From Undibacterium sp049340185 (GTDB lineage Bacteria > Pseudomonadota > Gammaproteobacteria > Burkholderiales > Burkholderiaceae_D), in contig NZ_JBMPPC010000011.1 of NCBI RefSeq assembly GCF_049340185.1, positions 1 through 64,000 on the forward strand: a stretch of DNA of 64,000 bases, written 5' to 3'. Both the position numbers and the translations under genes were made by a program. Under the pieces are notes generated by a model. The model was given only the letters and a program-made list of their open reading frames with translations. It ran no database searches and was not told the DNA's origin. Shown here in pieces: positions 35,815 through 44,896 of the stretch. The first letter of the stretch is position 1. Each line of letters begins with the position of its first letter.

Positions 35815-36189
35815 GTGACCGTATCCACTAACCTACAAAAATCAACCGCCCTCAGCGAAGCAGAAGCGGCACTTAAACTGCTAGCGTCTTCCATGGGCGC
35901 TGCAGTCAATGTCGCAACAGCTAGTCTGCTAAATACACCAATGTATCGTCAGACATCGGTGATCAACGATCAAATGGTCGCGATTGCCAACGATGCTGAA
36001 CATGGAAAATTGGATTTGGAACGAACGATCAAAATTTCCGAAGCAATTTTTCATCTAAATGCGGAAGCAATCAAACATAAATCGATGAATCCATTAATTC
36101 CTGACACCTTGATCGCGATCCTCAATTCGGCTGTCAATTATGCTGAAAAAGCGCAGTCTTTGATACGGGCTGCGCTTCAACCAGAGTGA
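35815..36189 (+). CDS. Unknown 124-residue protein in the spike module
   Basis: I do not recognise this protein. It is mostly alpha-helical and has no signal peptide. Its N-terminus is Ser/Ala-rich (ALSEAEAALKLLASSMGAAV), and it ends with KAQSLIRAALQPE. It starts at GTG 35815 with AAGGAA at 35801-35806, 177 bp after the PAAR gene, and is the last gene before repeat copy B. Its position suggests a spike cargo, adaptor or immunity protein, but nothing in the sequence proves this. Confidence 0.7.
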   Translation: MTVSTNLQKSTALSEAEAALKLLASSMGAAVNVATASLLNTPMYRQTSVINDQMVAIANDAEHGKLDLERTIKISEAIFHLNAEAIKHKSMNPLIPDTLIAILNSAVNYAEKAQSLIRAALQPE

Positions 36190-36294
36190 TCAACTTCGAA
36201 GGAAAGAATGAGGTTGAGTCGTGATCTGCAACATTATCTTCATCGATGCGCTGTAAAAGGCAGGCGTAGTGTGAGTAACGTGCGTAACTCCATA

Positions 36295-36440
36295 GGGTGC
36301 GCATGGTGCAACGTTTCACCGGATCTCCTCATTTTTTTAGCTATTCGTTCCTCCATCATTGGTGCGCACAGCACACCTTACGTAATAGCCATGCGGCTTA
36401 TGGCGTGTTTTTGTGCTGCGAGGCGCATGTTGATTGGGGC
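36295..36440. repeat. 145-bp palindromic repeat, copy B
   Basis: It is colinear with copy A (33041-33185): GGGTGCGCATGGTGCAACG, GTTTCACCGGAT, CCATCATTGGTGCGCA, ATGCGGCTTATGGCGTGTTT and GCGAGGCGCATGTTGATTGG are shared or nearly so. The palindromic cores have decayed (GGTGCGCACAGCACACC), so copy B is probably older or less constrained. Confidence 0.82.
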
Positions 36441-36800
36441 AATCCTTTTGCTACCTACCTCCTTGCCGGGCAAGGTAATCGCGCGCATTTGAAATAATGA
36501 ACTGAACCTGCCCTAATTCGTTCTTCCTCTTTCAATGCAAATTCTGCTTAAAGCCGAATTGACACTGCTTATCCCTCAAAACTGTCGTTTGATCTGATCT
36601 TGATTGAATGCGGTTTCTCTTGCTTCTACACTCGGTCATTTCGTTTAGCCGAAACCATGGTGTCGAATCTTGAATAAATACGTTTTTCCAACATCGTTGC
36701 GAATCATGGGCTTAGGTCACGTCAAGACTTGTGTCTATTTTTTCCTCGTCCAAGTCGCGTCAATACATCCACTCAAACCGACACAAATAAGGAATCTGGG
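36441..36800. other. Non-coding region upstream of the AraC-family gene
   Basis: No gene or strong structure is seen between repeat copy B and the AraC-type regulator. It presumably carries that regulator's promoter. Confidence 0.4.
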
Positions 36801-37637
36801 ATGATCAATCAATTTGCTTCAGGTCAGTATTACGGTTGCAATGCATTTGACCGGCGTTTGATGAGTTTGGGACTGAGTCATTTGCGTGCTACCGTACCTG
36901 AGCATGACGTGAAAGAACATAGCCATGCTGGGGCACATATTGTGTTGGCGACCCGCGGCCGCTATGTGACGTCCGCATCGGGTGCGCAGCGCGAAGGCCC
37001 TGTGCTTGTCTACAACCCGCCGGATGTCGTTCACCGAGATCGCTTTGCTGGCGACGGCGGCTGGTTCTTTGCGATCAGCTTCAATCCCGAGGATTCTCGC
37101 GAGCTGCTTGAACACATCAAGTTACCCGATTTTGCGATGCGTAGCGATGATCCCTCGGCTATCAAACAAGCTTTTGGCTTACTACAGGCGGCCGCTTCCA
37201 GTGACGCATCGCGACTGGATTTAGAGACGATTACATTCAATCTGTTAGCGAGTTTTTACAAACAAAACTCTTTATCACCGAATCCACCACCGTGGCTACG
37301 CCGGGCGCAAGAGATGATCGCGGATATGTCGGCTGAGGATTTAGGTATCGCCGACATCGCGGACGCTATCGGTGTGCACAGGGTGTATCTGGCACGACAA
37401 TATCTTCGACATCTTGGGTGTACGCCCGGTGTTGATCTGCGCCGACGCCGGGTGGAACGTGCCACGCAATTGATGATGACGACCGATCAGGCATTGTGTG
37501 ATATCGCCCTCGCCTCTGGCTTCTGTGACCAAAGCCATCTGAACCGGGCGTTCCGACATCAGTGGGGTCTGACGCCAACGCATTTCGCGAAACTCAGCTC
37601 GGCCAATCATGGTTTCAAATGTCCAAGATCAGTTTAA
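36801..37637 (+). CDS. AraC-family transcriptional regulator
   Basis: The 278-residue protein has an N-terminal cupin-like sensing domain (VKEHSHAGAHIVLATRGRYV, VYNPPDVVHRDRF) and a C-terminal double helix-turn-helix. The latter shows IADAIGVHRVYLARQYLRHL and CDIALASGFCDQSHLNRAFR, then WGLTPTHF. AAGGAA at 36789-36794 sets the start at 36801 rather than 36729. The serine hydrolase gene follows 50 bp later in the same direction and may be a target. Confidence 0.93.
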   Translation: MINQFASGQYYGCNAFDRRLMSLGLSHLRATVPEHDVKEHSHAGAHIVLATRGRYVTSASGAQREGPVLVYNPPDVVHRDRFAGDGGWFFAISFNPEDSRELLEHIKLPDFAMRSDDPSAIKQAFGLLQAAASSDASRLDLETITFNLLASFYKQNSLSPNPPPWLRRAQEMIADMSAEDLGIADIADAIGVHRVYLARQYLRHLGCTPGVDLRRRRVERATQLMMTTDQALCDIALASGFCDQSHLNRAFRHQWGLTPTHFAKLSSANHGFKCPRSV

Positions 37638-37687
37638 GCGGCGTAGTTAAGATTTAGGCTTATTCACTTAATATGCGGAGTTTCGAT

Positions 37688-38824
37688 ATGAATGTTAAAA
37701 ATGGTCTTGGTGTCGCCATCATGGTTTCTCTCAGTGCCTTACTACTTGAAAGCGAGGCAATAGCAGATACCCTGACTACGCTGAATGATTGGGTGATCAA
37801 AGCACCGGCGTCGCAAGGACTGGACACTACAAAACTGGTAGCGATGGATGAGGCGATCAAAAAGGGCACATTTCAGCAGATCACTAGTGTTCTGATTGCC
37901 AGACGTGGTCAGCTCGTCTATGAGTCTTATTATGATGCCGACGGCGTTGACGCTTTGCGCAATACCCGATCCGCGACAAAGACGATTACCGGCATGCTGG
38001 CGGGAGCGGCGATTGATCGTGGTCATATCGCGTCGGTTTCCACTCCCATATTTCCCCTTCTGAAACGCAAGGAACCTCTTGAAAATCCTGATCCACGCAA
38101 AACCAAGATCACGGTCGAAGATTTGTTGACCATGAGCTCGATGATGGAATGCGACGATCAAAATCAGTTTTCTCGTGGTAATGAAGAGCGCATGTATCTG
38201 ATCGAGGATTGGGTGAAGTTTTACCTTGACCTACCGATCAAAGGTTTTGCTGCATGGATCACCAAACCTTCCGCGTCGCCTTATGGTCGCGCATTTAGTT
38301 ATTGCACCGCTGGCTCGACAACACTAGGTGCAGTCGTTCAAAGCGCGACCAAAATGCCTTTGGCCGACTTTGCGCAAAAAACCTTATTTACACCCCTGGG
38401 TATTACTAAGACAGAGTGGCAATATTCACCGCTAGGTCTGGCACAAGGTGGTGGTGGTTTAGGTCTGCGTAGTCGCGATCTGCTTAAACTCGGTCAACTG
38501 CTGGCGAATGGCGGATCATGGCATGGCCAGCAAATATTACCGGCAGCATGGGTAAAGGCGTCCGTCACACCGCATGCTGAGGTGGATGAGCAACGTCATT
38601 ATGGCTATCTGCTTTGGTTGTACCCGTATAGCGCCAAAGGTGTGACACATCAGGCATATCAAATGGCCGGATCAGGTGGAAACAAGGTCGTGGTTTTTCC
38701 TGGCTTGGAGTTGGTGGCACTGGTGACAACGACCAACTATGGTGTACGTAACCCACATCAAGTCACCGATAAGTTAATCGCTGATTTTATTGTTACGGCA
38801 GTTGAGTTGGATGCAAATCATTAA
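37688..38824 (+). CDS. Serine hydrolase, class C beta-lactamase-like
   Basis: The 378-residue precursor has a signal peptide (cleavage near EAIAD). The beta-lactamase/DD-peptidase fold shows the SxxK motif SATK at residues 95-98, a YxT-type second motif in FSYCTAGSTTLG and GSGGNK as the third box. Esterases and EstB-like enzymes share these motifs, so antibiotic hydrolysis is not implied. GGAG at 37675-37678 supports 37688 over 37673. It lies downstream of the AraC regulator. Confidence 0.9.
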   Translation: MNVKNGLGVAIMVSLSALLLESEAIADTLTTLNDWVIKAPASQGLDTTKLVAMDEAIKKGTFQQITSVLIARRGQLVYESYYDADGVDALRNTRSATKTITGMLAGAAIDRGHIASVSTPIFPLLKRKEPLENPDPRKTKITVEDLLTMSSMMECDDQNQFSRGNEERMYLIEDWVKFYLDLPIKGFAAWITKPSASPYGRAFSYCTAGSTTLGAVVQSATKMPLADFAQKTLFTPLGITKTEWQYSPLGLAQGGGGLGLRSRDLLKLGQLLANGGSWHGQQILPAAWVKASVTPHAEVDEQRHYGYLLWLYPYSAKGVTHQAYQMAGSGGNKVVVFPGLELVALVTTTNYGVRNPHQVTDKLIADFIVTAVELDANH

Positions 38825-38915
38825 GGCGCTATCGTTTAAAAAAAACGCCTATTTGACCTTCCCGTTTATTGGCCCACAAATCATGGTTGGAAGTAGCCGT
38901 GTAGCCGTCTAGGAC

Positions 38916-38979
38916 GGGTGCAACCCGCGCCGGACATACTAATGCATGCTGGCGATACGGGTTGATACGGGTTGCACCC
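38916..38979. repeat. GGGTGCAACCCG inverted repeat
   Basis: GGGTGCAACCCG (38916-38927) pairs perfectly with CGGGTTGCACCC (38968-38979) around a 40-base loop that contains a second GATACGGGTTG copy. Related elements lie at 42881 and, more loosely, at 32896. It sits between convergent genes and could also aid termination. Confidence 0.8.
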
Positions 38980-38998
38980 TCTCTGCTTATTTCTTAAT

Positions 38999-41197
38999 TT
39001 ATTGGACTTGACTCTTCGCCCTTGCAACATGCAACTTCTTGTAGCTATCAATCAAACGTTGATGTCTATCCAAACCTTCCAGCTTCATACTCGTAGGTGT
39101 CAAGCCGTAGAAGCGCACGCTGCCATCGACTGATCCCATTACTGCATCCATACGCTCGTGACCAAACATCCGGCGGAAATTGACTTCGTAATCGGTTAGC
39201 TCTAAATCGTCATCCAGCATGACCTCCAGCACTACGTTTAAGGCTTGATAAAACAATCCGCGCTCGACCGTGTTGTCGTTGTATTGCAAGAAGGTTTGCG
39301 CCAGCTCTTGCGCATCCTCAAATTGCTCTAAGGCGAGATGGATCAGCAGTTTTAATTCCAGCACGGTGAGTTGGCCCCAGACGGTGTTCTCGTCAAATTC
39401 GATGCCGATCAAGGTGGCGATGTCGCTGTAATCATCTAGCTCGTTGTTGTCTAAACGATCGAGCAACGCTTCCAGCGCATCGTCGTCGAGCTGATGCAAG
39501 TTCAAAATATCTTCGCGAAATAGCAGCGATTTATTTGTGTTATCCCAGATCAGGTCTTCAACGGGATATACCTCAGAATAACCTGGCACCAAGATACGGC
39601 AAGCAGTCGCGCCTAGCTGGTCGTAGACCGCCATATAGACCTCCTTGCCCATCTCGGCGAGTATGCCGAATAAAGTCGCAGCTTCGTCCGCATTGGAGTT
39701 TTCACCCTGACCTGAAAAATCCCATTCCACAAATTCGTAGTCGGTTTTGGAACTAAAAAAGCGCCATGACACAACGCCACTGGAATCGATGAAATGTTCG
39801 ACAAAGTTATTCGGCTCAGTGACAGCCTGGCTGACGAAGGTGGGTTGCGGCAAATCGTTAAGGCCTTCAAAACTGCGACCTTGCAGTAGCTCCGTCAAGC
39901 TGCGCTCCAGCGCAACTTCTAAGCTTGGGTGCGCGCCGAAGGAGGCGAACACACCACCAGTACGCGGGTTCATCAAGGTCACGCACATGACTGGGTATTT
40001 TCCGCCAAGCGAGGCGTCTTTGACCAGCACCGGAAAGCCTTGCTCTTCCAGGCCCTGAATGCCTGCCAAGATGCCAGGATATTTCGCCAGCACTTCTTGC
40101 GGCACATCGGGCAAGGCGATTTCGCCTTCGAGAATTTCGCGTTTAACCGCGCGTTCAAAAATCTCGGACAGACATTGCACTTGCGCTTCGACCAGCGTGT
40201 TACCGGCGCTCATGCCATTGCTGGCAAACAGATTTTCGATCAGGTTCGATGGGAAATAGACGGTCTCACCATCGGATTGGCGCACGTAGGGCAGCGAGCA
40301 AATACCGCGCTCTGCATTACCTGAGTTGGTGTCAATCAGATGCGAACTGCGTAACTCACCATCTGGGTTGTAAATCTCAAGGCTGTATTCATCCAAAATA
40401 TCTTTAGGCAACGCATCTTTTTTGCCGGGTTTAAACCAGCGCTCGTTCGGGTAATGGACGAACTCGGCATTGGCGATGTCTTCGCCCCAAAACGAACCTG
40501 CGTAAAAATGATTATTACTTAGGCGCTCAATATACTCACCCAAAGCTGATGCCAAAGCGCTCTCTTTGGTTGCGCCTTTGCCATTGGTGAAACACATCGG
40601 TGAATGTGCATCGCGGATATGTAGTGACCATACATTCGGGATGATATTGCGCCATGAGGCGATTTCAATTTTGATGCCGAGACTCGACAGCAAGCTGGAC
40701 ATATTCGCGATGGTTTTTTCCAACGGTAAGTCTTTTCCGAGGATGTAGGTGGCAGCATCCGCATCTGGATTTAAGGTCAGCAAGGCTTGCGCATCGGCAT
40801 CGAGACTCTCGACTTCTTCGATCACAAACTCAGGGCCTTCCTGCACGACTTTCTTCACCGTGCAGCGTTCAATCGAACGTAAAATTCCTTGGCGATCTTT
40901 ATCAGAAATATCGGCGGGCAATTCAACTTGAATCTTGAAGATTTGTGCGTAACGGTTTTCCGGGTCAACGATATTGTTTTGCGAGAGGCGGATGTTCTCG
41001 GTGGGGATATTGCGTGTATTGCAGTACAACTTCACAAAGTACGCCGCGCACAACGCCGATGAAGCCAAGAAGTAATCGAAAGGCCCGGGAGCTGAGCCGT
41101 CACCCTTATAGCGGATAGGCTGATCAGCGATCACCGTGAAATCATCGAACTTGGCTTCGAGGCGAAGCTTATCGAGAAAGTTGACTTTAATTTCCAT
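38999..41197 (-). CDS. ycaO: OsmC-YcaO fusion protein
   Basis: The 732-residue protein joins an N-terminal OsmC-like domain (about 1-140; GDGSAPGPFDYFLASSALCA) to a YcaO ATP-grasp-like domain (about 170-560; GKGATKESALASALGEYIER, SNGMSAGNTLVEAQVQCLSE, LLQGRSFEGLNDLPQP). A helical C-terminal region follows with ALEQFEDAQELAQTFLQ. E. coli YcaO aids RimO in methylthiolation of ribosomal protein S12. YcaO enzymes in general activate amide backbones with ATP. No precursor-peptide gene is near, so the housekeeping role is favoured. MEIKVNF at 41197 is chosen as start over the longer frame to 41278. Confidence 0.9.
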   Translation of the reverse strand: MEIKVNFLDKLRLEAKFDDFTVIADQPIRYKGDGSAPGPFDYFLASSALCAAYFVKLYCNTRNIPTENIRLSQNNIVDPENRYAQIFKIQVELPADISDKDRQGILRSIERCTVKKVVQEGPEFVIEEVESLDADAQALLTLNPDADAATYILGKDLPLEKTIANMSSLLSSLGIKIEIASWRNIIPNVWSLHIRDAHSPMCFTNGKGATKESALASALGEYIERLSNNHFYAGSFWGEDIANAEFVHYPNERWFKPGKKDALPKDILDEYSLEIYNPDGELRSSHLIDTNSGNAERGICSLPYVRQSDGETVYFPSNLIENLFASNGMSAGNTLVEAQVQCLSEIFERAVKREILEGEIALPDVPQEVLAKYPGILAGIQGLEEQGFPVLVKDASLGGKYPVMCVTLMNPRTGGVFASFGAHPSLEVALERSLTELLQGRSFEGLNDLPQPTFVSQAVTEPNNFVEHFIDSSGVVSWRFFSSKTDYEFVEWDFSGQGENSNADEAATLFGILAEMGKEVYMAVYDQLGATACRILVPGYSEVYPVEDLIWDNTNKSLLFREDILNLHQLDDDALEALLDRLDNNELDDYSDIATLIGIEFDENTVWGQLTVLELKLLIHLALEQFEDAQELAQTFLQYNDNTVERGLFYQALNVVLEVMLDDDLELTDYEVNFRRMFGHERMDAVMGSVDGSVRFYGLTPTSMKLEGLDRHQRLIDSYKKLHVARAKSQVQ

Positions 41198-41485
41198 GAG
41201 AGTGTTCCAAAAAGGCGACCAAAAGCGCATTAAAAGTGAATTAGGCGCCATTATCCGTTCTTTTAGATGTATTCGCACAAATAGCCTTGCTACTCAGAAG
41301 CATTTCAGCCAGTGTGATGGTATCGGCTTGCGACCGACAGACCGCGCGTCCCCCACGGCGCTTGCTCACATTTATTTCTGCTGGCTCGCTGTCTTCTCAC
41401 CGCGTTTTCTCTTATACTCGCGCCTTTTGGCAAATAGGCTGTAGCGCTTGCTGGCTCTTTGTCTGACATATTTAAAGGAATCCAC

Positions 41486-41797
41486 ATGACGCACGCCCAT
41501 CCACAATCCTGGTCTGAATTGTCACCGCTCGCTATTTCTGAAGACGCGGTGCGTGAATTGCATCCGGCAGAATCCCATAAGCTGTATCTGAATACCTACC
41601 CGGCGGCTGAAACAGTCAGCATCAAGGCAGGTCATGCTTTTGTGCTGTATGTCTTGCAAGGTGAATGCACACTGACAATCGCTGGCGCACCAGTCGCAGT
41701 GGCTGCTGCACAACTGATCCATCTGGAGGCTGGGGTAACCGATTGCGTAGCAGGTGCTGACGGCGTGAGCTTGATGAAGGTGTTTCAGCGCGGCTGA
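41486..41797 (+). CDS. Small cupin-domain protein
   Basis: The 103-residue protein is a single cupin barrel: VSIKAGHAFVLYVLQGECTL, then IHLEAGVTDCVAGADG. The usual metal-binding His residues of motif 1 are mostly absent. AAAGGAA upstream supports the ATG at 41486. It is divergent from ycaO. The ligand is unknown. Confidence 0.75.
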   Translation: MTHAHPQSWSELSPLAISEDAVRELHPAESHKLYLNTYPAAETVSIKAGHAFVLYVLQGECTLTIAGAPVAVAAAQLIHLEAGVTDCVAGADGVSLMKVFQRG

Positions 41798-41970
41798 TGC
41801 TGTAGTTTGTTGCATCTGATAGCTACGGTAGATTTTGCGTTTGCTGGCTAAGGCCTTGCCGTTTATCGCTACAAAACGTAAAGCGCAATCCCGAGTCATG
41901 TGTGCTATGCGCACCGCCTCAAACGATGAGGTCCTTGATGGATCTCATCATCTAAGTACTTATGTACACA

Positions 41971-42858
41971 TCAAATTTTTTCTAGCTTCCGCTTCCTGTA
42001 TTGCCTGATTTTTTTAAATACCCAGACACCGAATATCAAAAACAACAGCCAAGGCAATGCCAGCGCGATGAAGGTGACGACCGTCGCCAGTGCATCGAAG
42101 ATATTGCGTACAAAACCAGAAGCGGCCTGGCTCAATGGCGCAAAGACAGAGGCATTGCTTGCGGATGCGATACTGATATTGAGAATTTCGGTATCGACAC
42201 GTTTCATCAGGATGACGCGTTGTCCGCTCAAGGATTCGAGATCGGACTGGACTTGCACCAGCTGCTCGTTCACTTTAATCAGTGCATCAATATCGTTGCC
42301 CGCCTTGATGCGCAGGGCTTCCAGCCGACTACGAAAATCTTCTTTGAGCGCGATTTGTTTTGCGGTGTCTTCAATGCGGCCACTTAAATCTTCGGCATTG
42401 GTGCGCTGACTCGACAGCTTACCTTCGTGGCTCACGATCGCAATGAGCTTAGGGATATCCCCTGGCATTGCACGTAGCTTTATATGTGCATTGGTGAAAT
42501 CACCACCGTTGACGTCACTGTCTAGTACATCGCAATTCTCGGCGACGTCGCAGGCATGTTTCAGGCTCTCAACCAGAGTCGTTATTTTAGCTTCAGTCAG
42601 ATTGATGCCGATAGAATGTTCGTAGGCGAGATAGCGACGAGAGGCTTTCTTATCTTTTGATGATGCGCTCACTTCTGAGTCCGCCTCATTACCCTTAGAC
42701 CGCCTCATATCCTGCATTGGGGCTGGAGCTACTTCCTGAACGATCATTGCTGCCGCTGGCGTTTGCCCTCGATCAAATGACAGTTCTGATTTTTTAGAAC
42801 AAGCGCTGAGGATCGCTATCGGCAACACAATCAAGGTGCAGAGAATTTTTTTCATCAT
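41971..42858 (-). CDS. DUF4349 lipoprotein
   Basis: The 295-residue precursor has a lipoprotein signal (ILSACSKK, lipidated Cys). A disordered Ala/Ser/Lys-rich stretch leads to the DUF4349 domain with LKHACDVAENCDVLDSDVNG, LRAMPGDIPKLIAIVSHEGK and a long coiled coil (RLEALRIKAGNDIDALIKVN). One C-terminal membrane helix (VTFIALALPWLLFLIFGVWV) precedes a basic tail. The function is unknown. The two adjacent ATGs at 42858 and 42855 are both possible starts. A GGGTGCAACCCG element lies just upstream. Confidence 0.85.
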   Translation of the reverse strand: MMKKILCTLIVLPIAILSACSKKSELSFDRGQTPAAAMIVQEVAPAPMQDMRRSKGNEADSEVSASSKDKKASRRYLAYEHSIGINLTEAKITTLVESLKHACDVAENCDVLDSDVNGGDFTNAHIKLRAMPGDIPKLIAIVSHEGKLSSQRTNAEDLSGRIEDTAKQIALKEDFRSRLEALRIKAGNDIDALIKVNEQLVQVQSDLESLSGQRVILMKRVDTEILNISIASASNASVFAPLSQAASGFVRNIFDALATVVTFIALALPWLLFLIFGVWVFKKIRQYRKRKLEKI

Positions 42859-42880
42859 GGGATAAATAAGTATGTAGGCC

Positions 42881-42930
42881 GGGTGCAACCCGCGTTGTAT
42901 TCGTTTCAAATAGATACGCGGTTTACACCT
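42881..42930. repeat. GGGTGCAACCCGCG imperfect inverted repeat
   Basis: GGGTGCAACCCGCG (42881-42894) is partly complementary to CGCGGTTTACACC (42918-42930). It is a second member of the family seen at 38916, located between two minus-strand genes. Confidence 0.7.
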
Positions 42931-42949
42931 ACCCTACTGGAGGCAGCGA

Positions 42950-43732
42950 TCAGAGCTTAGGCTTATTGCTGCGCTGTGATTCCTGATCGATCAGTTTTTT
43001 CTTTTCCAAAGCCTCTTTCGCGGCTTTGATGGAGGCTATATCGTGTCTCAGCTTAGGATTAATCAAGCTAACTGTGTATTGACTGAGGAGAGCCCCAGTC
43101 GAATCTCCAGCAGCGCCACTTAACCTAGAGATAACGGTGAATCCACATTTTTCACTGAATTTTCGTGGCAACCACATAGACAACTGCGTACCTGTGATTT
43201 GCCCCAGGTTATCCATATCATTGCCATCGGTATAGCAAGGAGCGATGCCGTAATAATCGCCGATTTTGACTGAAAAATATTGTTTGCCGCTGGCATCGTA
43301 TTCCCACGACATCTCATTAAATTCCGCATGACTCGATTTGCCATACTTTTCTTCGAGAGATTCGCGCAAGGTCTTTCTGTTGATATATTTGTCTCTGTCG
43401 GGGATTTGTTGAGTTCTTCCGGCAAACCAGACGACACCCGCTTCGTTTTGCAACAGAATAAATTGATCTGTATAAAAAGGCGATGTATTAGGTTTGACAA
43501 TTTTGGCCACGGCACTCAGGCCAACCACGCGCCCGTCACTGAGCTTGATATCGTCAAACGTATAGGCTGAATTGATTTTTTGCAGTGCCGGTTTGGCGGA
43601 TGCCATTTGCCCGCCAATTTTGAAGCCGCTGATATCGGCTTCTTCGTAGGTCGCACTGTGAGAGACGCCGTGCGCCGCCAAAACTAAGGCAGCAAGAGCG
43701 AACTTGCTTGCCAAAACATACGTTTTTTGCAT
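42950..43732 (-). CDS. Secreted hypothetical protein
   Basis: I do not recognise the family. The 260-residue precursor starts with a signal peptide (LASKFALAALVLAAHGVSHSA). The mature part is largely beta and polar (FKIGGQMASAKPAL, FTVISRLSGAAGD) and contains a likely disulfide pair (APCYTD and EKCGF). The C-terminal tail is a charged helix (AAKEALEKKKLIDQES). It is probably periplasmic. It lies upstream of the DUF4349 gene on the same strand. Confidence 0.72.
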   Translation of the reverse strand: MQKTYVLASKFALAALVLAAHGVSHSATYEEADISGFKIGGQMASAKPALQKINSAYTFDDIKLSDGRVVGLSAVAKIVKPNTSPFYTDQFILLQNEAGVVWFAGRTQQIPDRDKYINRKTLRESLEEKYGKSSHAEFNEMSWEYDASGKQYFSVKIGDYYGIAPCYTDGNDMDNLGQITGTQLSMWLPRKFSEKCGFTVISRLSGAAGDSTGALLSQYTVSLINPKLRHDIASIKAAKEALEKKKLIDQESQRSNKPKL

Positions 43733-43974
43733 ATTTAAAAACTCCGTTGAAGTGGGACTGGAATGTCAGCAAAGAAACTACTGTATTTTCAATAATGACA
43801 AGTAATTTCCGAAAAAAATTATAACAAAATTAATAAAATTAACCTATTTTTTATTATGTTTTTTATATGTAAAGTCATTGAACTATTGTCACCAATCCCC
43901 GTCAGAGATGTGATCTTGTGATCATCAACACTCGACTCATCATTGAGAAAACTAAGAGAAACCTAAGGAAACCC

Positions 43975-44835
43975 ATGAAAATTCGCCTCTCCGGTTTGTT
44001 GTCTGCTTTATTGCCAGGTCTGTTGATTGCCGTCACCTTATGTGCGGGCGGCTGCACTACCGTGAATTACACCGCGCAGCAATTCATTCCCAAAGATCCG
44101 GGCAAAATTAGCTTATTGAAAACGACTGCACCGGCGTATCAGATTGAGAATCTGGAATACACACAGGTTGATGGCGCAGTCAGTCGCGGCGTGTATATAC
44201 GCAAGCCCGGTGCGGACTTCACGGTACTGTACTTTATGGGGAGCGGTGTACGGATCGATGCGAACGGTGCTTATTTTGCGAAGGCGTTTACGGACTTGAA
44301 CGCGAATGTGATCAGCTTCGATTATCGCGGTTTTGGCCGCAGCGATTCTAACGGCAAACCGCATAGCCTGATCGAGCTGGAGAGTGATACGCTGGCCTTA
44401 TACGACTATGTACGCAAGATGGTGCCTGGTAAGCTGGTAGTGCACGGCCATTCTTTCGGCAGTTTTGTGGCTGCCAGACTAGCCAGCCAGCGCACGGTTG
44501 ATGCAATAGTGTTAGAAGGTACCGGAACCACCGCACTCGCCTACTCAGAAAATATGGTGCCATGGTTCGCTAAACCTTTCGTCAAGATCAACTTGGACCA
44601 GGAACTGATGTCTATCGACAACCGCGCTGCATTGCGCAGTTATGCAGGCCCCGTGCTGATCATCAACGGCGTCAATGATGCACAGACGCCAGCACCAACG
44701 GCACGCGACTTGTTTACCAGCATTCCGCGAACTAACAAGCGCTATGAAGAAGTCGCAGGAGCGGGTCACATGAACGCGATGAGCAAGCCGGAAACGCTCA
44801 AAGCTTATCGCGAGTTTTTGAACGGTCAATTCTGA
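43975..44835 (+). CDS. Lipoprotein alpha/beta hydrolase
   Basis: The 286-residue precursor has a lipoprotein signal (VTLCAGGCTT) followed by an alpha/beta hydrolase fold. The nucleophile elbow is GHSFGSFVAARLAS (GxSxG). A candidate acid is in INGVNDAQTPAPTA and the catalytic His in VAGAGHMNAM. The oxyanion-hole strand precedes FDYRGFGRSDSNGKPH. AAGGAA at 43965-43970 supports the ATG at 43975; the frame to 43918 is rejected. The substrate is unknown. It is divergent from the secreted protein gene. Confidence 0.88.
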   Translation: MKIRLSGLLSALLPGLLIAVTLCAGGCTTVNYTAQQFIPKDPGKISLLKTTAPAYQIENLEYTQVDGAVSRGVYIRKPGADFTVLYFMGSGVRIDANGAYFAKAFTDLNANVISFDYRGFGRSDSNGKPHSLIELESDTLALYDYVRKMVPGKLVVHGHSFGSFVAARLASQRTVDAIVLEGTGTTALAYSENMVPWFAKPFVKINLDQELMSIDNRAALRSYAGPVLIINGVNDAQTPAPTARDLFTSIPRTNKRYEEVAGAGHMNAMSKPETLKAYREFLNGQF

Positions 44836-44896
44836 GTGTTGACTTGCTTACAGTGCGCTCACTCGATCATTGGATTTGGCAGCAACCTCTGCCAAT

